From Certhia americana (lineage: Eukaryota > Chordata > Aves > Passeriformes > Certhiidae), in NCBI GenBank assembly GCA_018697195.1, contig CM031878.1, forward strand, positions 37,643,600 through 37,707,599: 64,000 nucleotides of DNA, given 5' to 3'. The position numbers and the translations under genes are program-made. This document shows, in pieces, positions 58,030-64,000 of this stretch; the stretch's first letter is position 1; each line of letters starts with the position of its first letter. The notes under the pieces are model-generated. The model did no database searches and was not told the origin of the DNA. It saw only the letters and a list, made by a program, of their open reading frames with translations.

Positions 58030-59035
58030 GTGAAGGCTCTCAAGTCTGTCTAGCTGCCTCTGAATGGCGTCTGTTCCCTCCAGCAATTTGACCGCACCAC
58101 TCAGAATGATGTCATCAGCAAACTGTCTGTGTGGATTTGATCCCACTATCTGTGTCACTTAAAAAGATACTGAACAGTGCCAGTCCCATTACCGACCCCT
58201 GAGGATACCACTTGTCACTGTTTTCCACTAGGACAGTGAGCCATTCACTGCCACTCTTTTGAGTGTGACCAATTCCTTATCCACTGAGTGGTCCTTCTAT
58301 AAAATCCATGTCTCTCCAGTTTAGAGACAAAGGTGTTGTGCAGGACAGTATCCATCGCTTTGCATTCAAGTAGATTACATTAGTTTCTTTCCCTTGTCCC
58401 CCGCTGTTGTAACCCAATCTTAGAAGGCCACCAAATTCTCACACATGATTTGTCATTAGTGCAGCCATATTGGCTGTCACCAATCACCTCTTTATATTTG
58501 ATGTGCCTTTGCATAGTTTCCAGAAGGATCTGCTCCATGCTTTTGCTGGACCTTGAGTAGAGACTAAGTGGTCTGTAGTTCCCTAGGTCATCCTTCTGTA
58601 CCTTTCTAAAAATGTGGCTTGTCTTTCTTTTTTTCCAGTCAATGGGACCTTCACTGATGCCAGTAAGATCGTTTCCTGCAGGCCATGTTATTCCCCATGC
58701 TGCATGTATTAGCATAGAGGCTTTTAAGCTGGGCCCTTGAGGAAACTGACTTATTGGCTGTAATGCCTTTGTACTGCCCTTCAGGTGCCCTTGTGCTGAC
58801 CTGTGACCTCTGTCCAGGCTCTGGACATCATATGAGAGGGGTGGATTGAAGTTCCCTTTCCCTAGCAACTTTAACTAAAGTTTCTTTGACCAACATGGCA
58901 AGCCTAGGTCTGAAGGTGCTCTTACCCTTCTCTGATAGATGGACCTCATCTGCAGGCCAGGTTTCACAAAGTGGGTCCCGTGGTCCAAGTCGACAAATTC
59001 CCAGTGTGGCACCAGTAACCTTTAGCTGATTTCTA
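58030..59035 (-). mobile_element. CR1 LINE copy, 5'- and 3'-incomplete and internally deleted
   Basis: The minus-strand frame 58380-58868 contains early reverse-transcriptase text (DDLGNYRPLSL, SMEQILLETMQRHI, VIGDSQYGC). To its left (58030-58380) are later reverse-transcriptase sequences in broken frame. To its right (58640-59035) the sequence matches the 5' portion of long CR1 copies (ATGCCAGTAAGATCGTTTCC, GATAGATGGACCTCATCTGC). The endonuclease region expected between them is largely missing. Confidence 0.85.
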
Positions 59036-62000
59036 AGATTTGACTGGCCCTTTCAAACTGTAGATTTTTTTTCTACAGCTTTCCTCTTGGAAATCGTCTT
59101 TTGGGTTAAAAGTAGAAAATTATGTTGGCACATTAACAATATTGTATAGTTTTTAATGCAAGTTTACTTGCTTTTTTTATTTCATTAAGGTCTAGAAAAT
59201 TTAAAACTTTATCATTAAGTCACTCTCCTTTGTCATGTAAGGCTCCTTGATTCCTAGATACTTCTTGCTGGTTACTGAGTTTTCAATGTTAGTTCTTCAG
59301 TCAATAAAAGTAACAAATTGTGCACCTCCCACAAATTCTCAGGTTCTTTGCCTGGTGGTTTGATTTGGAGTGAGGTGTGGTACCATGTGCCATATTCTTG
59401 AAGCCAGATGAAAATTGCTGCTGCTCAGCGGTCTTCTGTGACTTCAAAGGCATGGTACTAAAGGGTTGGCACACAGCCTTGCTATAATTGAGGGAGAAAA
59501 CAGTCATTTGACTTAGCTGTGAAATAAGAGCAGGGATCTGTGGAACCATGAAAGTCAAGTCACACTAGTTCAAAATGGAAGAGAAAGCAGATAGTGATGT
59601 CTGGGCCAAAATTACAGCACAGCGTAGGAAAAATTGTCAAGATTTAGTTGTGGAAATGCTATTGCTTTTTTTGAAATTTTCAGTGCCTTCCCTCCATGTG
59701 CCTTTCCCAGAATTTTTAGGAAAAGATACCTGCAGGGAATTCTGTCACAAAACCATCTGTCATTATCTGAGTACAGACTGCATGTTCAGAATATTATAAT
59801 TGTGTTTTCTTTGTGAAGGAGATGAGAAAAACATGCTTTTTAGTCCCTTACGCTTCATCTAACCACTATCACTTCCAAGCAATCCATATAATTGAAAATA
59901 AGGATGAAAGAAGGGACATGCATACTTCCTGGTTCCTGTCATGTAACAGTACATCAAGCTAAACACATTTCAATTTTTCAAAATTTAACTAATTCAAGAA
60001 CTAATTTGAGGTGCTTAAATGCCAAGTTGTATTTGGACAGGAGATTATTAAGTGACTCATAATAGGTCACTTGGTCTTATGTGATTTTTCCAATAGAAGC
60101 TTCTGTGTATATAGCAAGCCACTTAAATGGTTAATTCCTATGCATGCAATGATAATTGCCTACATTGCTTAAACTAACAATAAGCTGTGTGCAAAACCAT
60201 GTCAAAACCCACACAAAGAAAAAAGTTAGCAATTACCTTAGGTTAAAAAGGCTGCTGTCGTACTTATTTTCTTATCTTCTAATCTATCTTTAGCAGTACA
60301 AACATAATACAGCATGCCAGTGCATAGAAGCTGTTGTTATGAGAACTCTAATTGGACTCCTGTGTACCAGGGGAGGAAACAGACATGAATCTTAGTCATT
60401 ATCTAAAGTATTAGGGCCTTACAGCATTTGGTGCTTTTCTTTGTTCCTTCGTTGATTATACTTACTGTGCTTTTCACATCTCAGAATGCTGATTCTTATT
60501 TAGGAGGGATGTTTCCCCAGCATTTTAGATTGGTATGAAATTAAGATAGTTCTTGTATAAAATTATCTAATTAGGTGATTTGAACTGTCTGTTTCAGTGG
60601 CAGCTACTGTGGGTCAGCTGCATTTCTCTTGAAGTCTGACAGATGCATTATGAGTAAACCGTAGTTGAGAGCATATTCATTATACTTGTGTTTTCTGTTC
60701 ATATTTTCCTGTGTTTTTTAATGTGCTATTGTCTTCTGAATGGAAATATATAATAATTGCAATCATTCCCTCTTGCTTCCTACAGATCTTTGAATATGGA
60801 GGATTTAGTTTTGCACACTTTAGTTTCATACTGTTTTAGTTAAGTGATTCCATATAGCTTGTCCTAAATTCATGCTAGTAAAAGAATTATGTGGCCTACA
60901 CATCTTTGTTGGTGATATTATGTTGAACTGTACAGAAATTAAACTCATAAAGCATTGTGGGCAAAATTTAAATAGCTTAAAAGCCTGAGGTTCAATGCTG
61001 TCTCAAGAATGTTGAGAATCTCATGAACATGTAACAGCAGTTAGTTATCTAATTTTAAGTTCTTTCACTAGCAGAAGAGAGCGAGCGAATTGGAGTAAAA
61101 GGGAAGTTTGTCAGACTACAAGGCCCTAGAGCTTCAAATTAGGTTGTTCGTGGAGGGGATCCCTGACCAAACACTACATTGAAAGGTGCATATCGTTCAT
61201 GCACTTAGAGAACTAAGAGGTTTAAAATCAGGATATTAAAAGTAGCACTATGTTTCGATGCTGTTAATGGTATGGTACTTCGTGAGGAGTTGTCAACCCC
61301 ATTGGCATTTAAATATCAGAGGTATTTCAAAGTTGCAGATGCTCTCATATGAGCAGCCAGCAGTTACTCACATGAACAGAGCTGAATGAGAGATTTCAGA
61401 TGAAAAGTAGGGTCTGTGTATTCGCTGGTTGTTTGGGCTCTTCAAATCAGTTCACTCCCAGTCTAGTTTGTTGATGCCATTTGAAAACCTAGTGTTTTGA
61501 CATCTCTTTTCACTGACCTTCAACTCAATCTCCTTTTTTCAGAACCTGAAGAGGCTCTGAATTCCTTGTCATTTTTTCATTCACTGAGGAAAAATGTTCT
61601 TTCAAATATAGAAACTCTTAACTTTTGGTGCCACTTGAGCCAGCACTTGAGATTTTGACTTCTCTTGCAGTCACACCAATCTCTTGTGTTTCTGTGGTGT
61701 TACAAACTGCTTAGCAGCTTTCTACTTCAGAGCAAATGTGATGATGTTTATTTAACTCCCCTGAGAACTGTAAGCCTTTGCATTCAGTTGAAATTCTATT
61801 TTTGAAACAATGATTTCTAAAGTTTTTTTGTTTCCAGAACACATTGTTTAAATAATATAAGATTGCTGCTTTTCCTGTTTGAATTAATGTATTAATGTAG
61901 TCGTTTTGTAGTAAGTGCTAGCACAAGGAAATGTTCTTATCCAAGTATTATGTAATATATAATGTAATGTAACCTTTCCAATCAAATCACATATTGCTGA

Positions 62001-63049
62001 TATCTAGAGGAGTATGATGAGGAAAGTGTCCATTGGTGTATACCATGCTTTTAGATTTCCCTTAAACTCTTAGTACTAGTAGTGACTTTGGGATAGACAG
62101 ACATCTGGTCTAATCTAGTTTATCTGTACTTACAGACTATTTTGCCCAGCAAAGCTAGTGGAATCAAAGAAATTCTGAGCAAGATTCTGACATTTTCAAA
62201 ACAGGATCCTAATGTTAGGTTATTTGAGTTCTATTTAGGCTCTAAAATTAGTTTCCTTATTTTCAGCTATGCTGGGCACCCTTGAAACCCAGGTTTTGAT
62301 GAGGATGCTTGGAATATTTATAAATGAGGTCAGCTTATATAGCTGACTAAATATGAATTAAGCAACCCAGCATTCAATTCTTGTTCATAAAGATATTACT
62401 CACTTCTCTCCTATCATGTTAAAAAATGGTCTTTGGTACATACACCTTTTTTCTTTGAAGAAAAAAATATCCATTTCTTCAAAAAATATTATATCAGCAG
62501 AACTCTTGAGTATTTTCAGTCTATGTCACCAAGATTGTTAACTTTGTAAATTGAAAAGGGAGAAGGCTGAAGCAGCCTCTTTGATCAGTGCGTCTGTGCC
62601 TACCATTTGTCTGTTCTATATGTCTGCAATGTTACGATGACAACTGATAAGCCCGTAGAAAATCAGCCAGGACTACTGGAAAACATTCAAATGTCAAAGT
62701 TAAATGTAAACCCTTTAATATTGTTCTGTCTTGCAGAACTGTGTTTTTCTATTTGATACAACTGTAGAAGCCTTTTCTGAGTCAATACAAGTGTAGACAT
62801 GCTTTTTTACACATTTCCAGTCGTTTTAATTTGACAAAATACTCACCAGAGTAATCCTTTAACATTTTGTTTAGTTTTTACATGGCACTAGTTGGTTATC
62901 CACACAGAAATAATCATGTACAAAATTTAAAGCAAAAATTAAAAATAGTGTGAAAGAAAAATTGAGTCTTAGCTGTGATAGCAGTAAATCAGAATACATG
63001 GCTCTAGAGCATATGCATATAGAAGTTGTGTGAATTGACACAAAGAGGT

Positions 63050-63330
63050 AACCAGGGCAAACACCAAGTCACAGCTGAAATGTGAAGAGTAGATTTATTT
63101 CATTGACCCACTAACAAGGTTGGGCAGAGACCCAGAGGAGCACAGTGAAAGGAGACCCACAGCAACACAGGCTGTGTTAGGCTCAGTTCTCCCTAGTGCT
63201 CAGTGGGGCGCCTGCTGCCTGCCCCAATACATCTCCTGCACGCAGTTTATTACAAGGTGGTATTCTTATGATCTCGATCTCTCCCAGCAGGAGGCTCAAG
63301 CGTGTCTCTAAGAGTTACCTCTACACAGGA
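63050..63330 (-). mobile_element. Possible LTR-like repeat
   Basis: A GC-richer block with reversed polyadenylation-type signals (GATTTATTTCATT, GTTTATTAC) and CCTGCTGCCTGCCCC. It resembles an avian LTR, but the ends and class are unresolved. Confidence 0.35.
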
Positions 63331-64000
63331 ATTCTAGTTCTCCAAACAGGAAGAGGATAAGCAGTCACAGTTGTAGTATTCCCACCTGCAAAGTTACTTT
63401 GAGAGAAACTATTCCCTCCTTCTCACCAAATTTTCTGGTTTTAACCATTTCCTCCCAACTGTTGTTGAAGATTTTTGCTGACTCTTAGCTGAAGGCTGAA
63501 GTATTCTTTGGTACCACTGCAATCACCATCCTTCATCCAGTTGTCATTTTGGTATCAAAACAGTATTTGGAGTACTTCAGGTGTAATGTATTTCCTTATT
63601 AATGTGCCTTGTTGGTCCACTAACTCATAACGGGTGCTGTTTTACCAGAGAAGCCACATGAGTGTTCTGCAGTATCAGGGGGATTTCTTTTGTATTTCTA
63701 GTAGTTTTCCATAGAGCTCTTTCAGTGCTTTTGGAAGACGGGGTACAATATTTACCTGTCATAAAATGCTTCTCTTATGGGATAGATCATAAGAAGACAG
63801 CATCTTAGTTTGATGTTACTGGCCCAAATTAATACAAAAAAGAATGTTTTAGAACATGTGGACTTACTTATGTTTCAAGTATGTAGCTTTATGTTGCTAC
63901 CATTTGTAATGTTATGAGACAAAGAATATTGTTTTAGGAGTTTAAGAATTGCTTCTTTTGCTGTGCAGCACATGAATTCTTAAAAGGTCTTTTGGTCATT

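Larger units (their letters stand above)
57547..64000 (+). other. AOPEP: AOPEP intron after coding exon 4 (continues past window)
   Basis: It holds an internally deleted CR1 (58030-59035) and an LTR-like patch near 63050-63330. I searched by eye for the next AOPEP exon (expected to encode SPHIMFLSQ and a HEIAHAWF-type zinc motif) and did not find it. Confidence 0.8.

Noticed and set aside
57547..64000. Next AOPEP exon with the HExxH zinc site
   Set aside because: No segment translating to the expected AOPEP sequence between splice sites was found. It probably lies to the right of the window.
31422..64000. The mir-23b/27b/24-1 microRNA cluster known from an AOPEP intron in other vertebrates
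   Set aside because: None of the mature microRNA sequences was seen. In human the cluster is near the 3' end of the gene, outside this part.
1..64000. Bacterial-type systems such as operons, CRISPR arrays or phage defence loci
   Set aside because: The sequence is plainly vertebrate nuclear DNA with introns and CR1 repeats. No such structures were seen.

Overview
This window is nuclear DNA of a vertebrate, almost certainly a bird. It has two well-spaced intron-bearing genes, GT-AG splice sites, AT-rich non-coding DNA, two CpG islands, and interspersed repeats that are mostly CR1-type LINE fragments plus LTR-like patches. CR1 dominance is typical of birds, although other sauropsids also carry CR1. 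FBP1 and AOPEP lie together on human 9q22 and, from general knowledge, on the avian Z chromosome, so Z linkage is a reasonable inference but cannot be seen here. Some LTR-like patches resemble passerine elements as I remember them, which is weak evidence for a songbird.

Layout. Positions 1-6941 (minus strand) hold the 5' part of fructose-1,6-bisphosphatase 1 (FBP1): coding exons 1-4 complete and the first 51 nt of exon 5, i.e. residues 1-207, running off the left edge. Its CpG-rich promoter lies at about 6942-7120. Positions 7120-31070 form a roughly 24 kb AT-rich intergenic stretch with two clear CR1 fragments, an LTR-like patch, hairpin-forming sequences, a short telomere-like tract and one isolated CpG-containing patch. 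A third CR1 fragment (30421-31066) abuts a second CpG island at about 31080-31570. That island holds the probable non-coding exon 1 of AOPEP (aminopeptidase O, formerly C9orf3).

From 38261 to the right end is AOPEP (plus strand). The first coding exon starts with ATG at 38409, followed by coding exons at 46606-46772, 53078-53240 and 57298-57546. Their phases join without error and encode residues 1-461. The catalytic zinc-site exons lie beyond the right edge. AOPEP introns carry CR1 fragments (54020-54910, 58030-59035), probable LTRs and an inverted repeat pair.

Function. The two genes are divergent neighbours with unrelated jobs: FBP1 is the gluconeogenic phosphatase, and AOPEP is an M1-family metallopeptidase. 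I found no tRNA, rRNA, CRISPR array, operon or bacterial-type system, and no convincing new multi-gene system. The points most worth a second look are: AMP-site substitutions in FBP1, including a muscle-type Thr at residue 178; an AGC-repeat upstream ORF in AOPEP exon 1 whose stop codon would form at the splice junction; a cluster of three hairpins at 18579-18718; and a fold-back repeat at 41826-42824.
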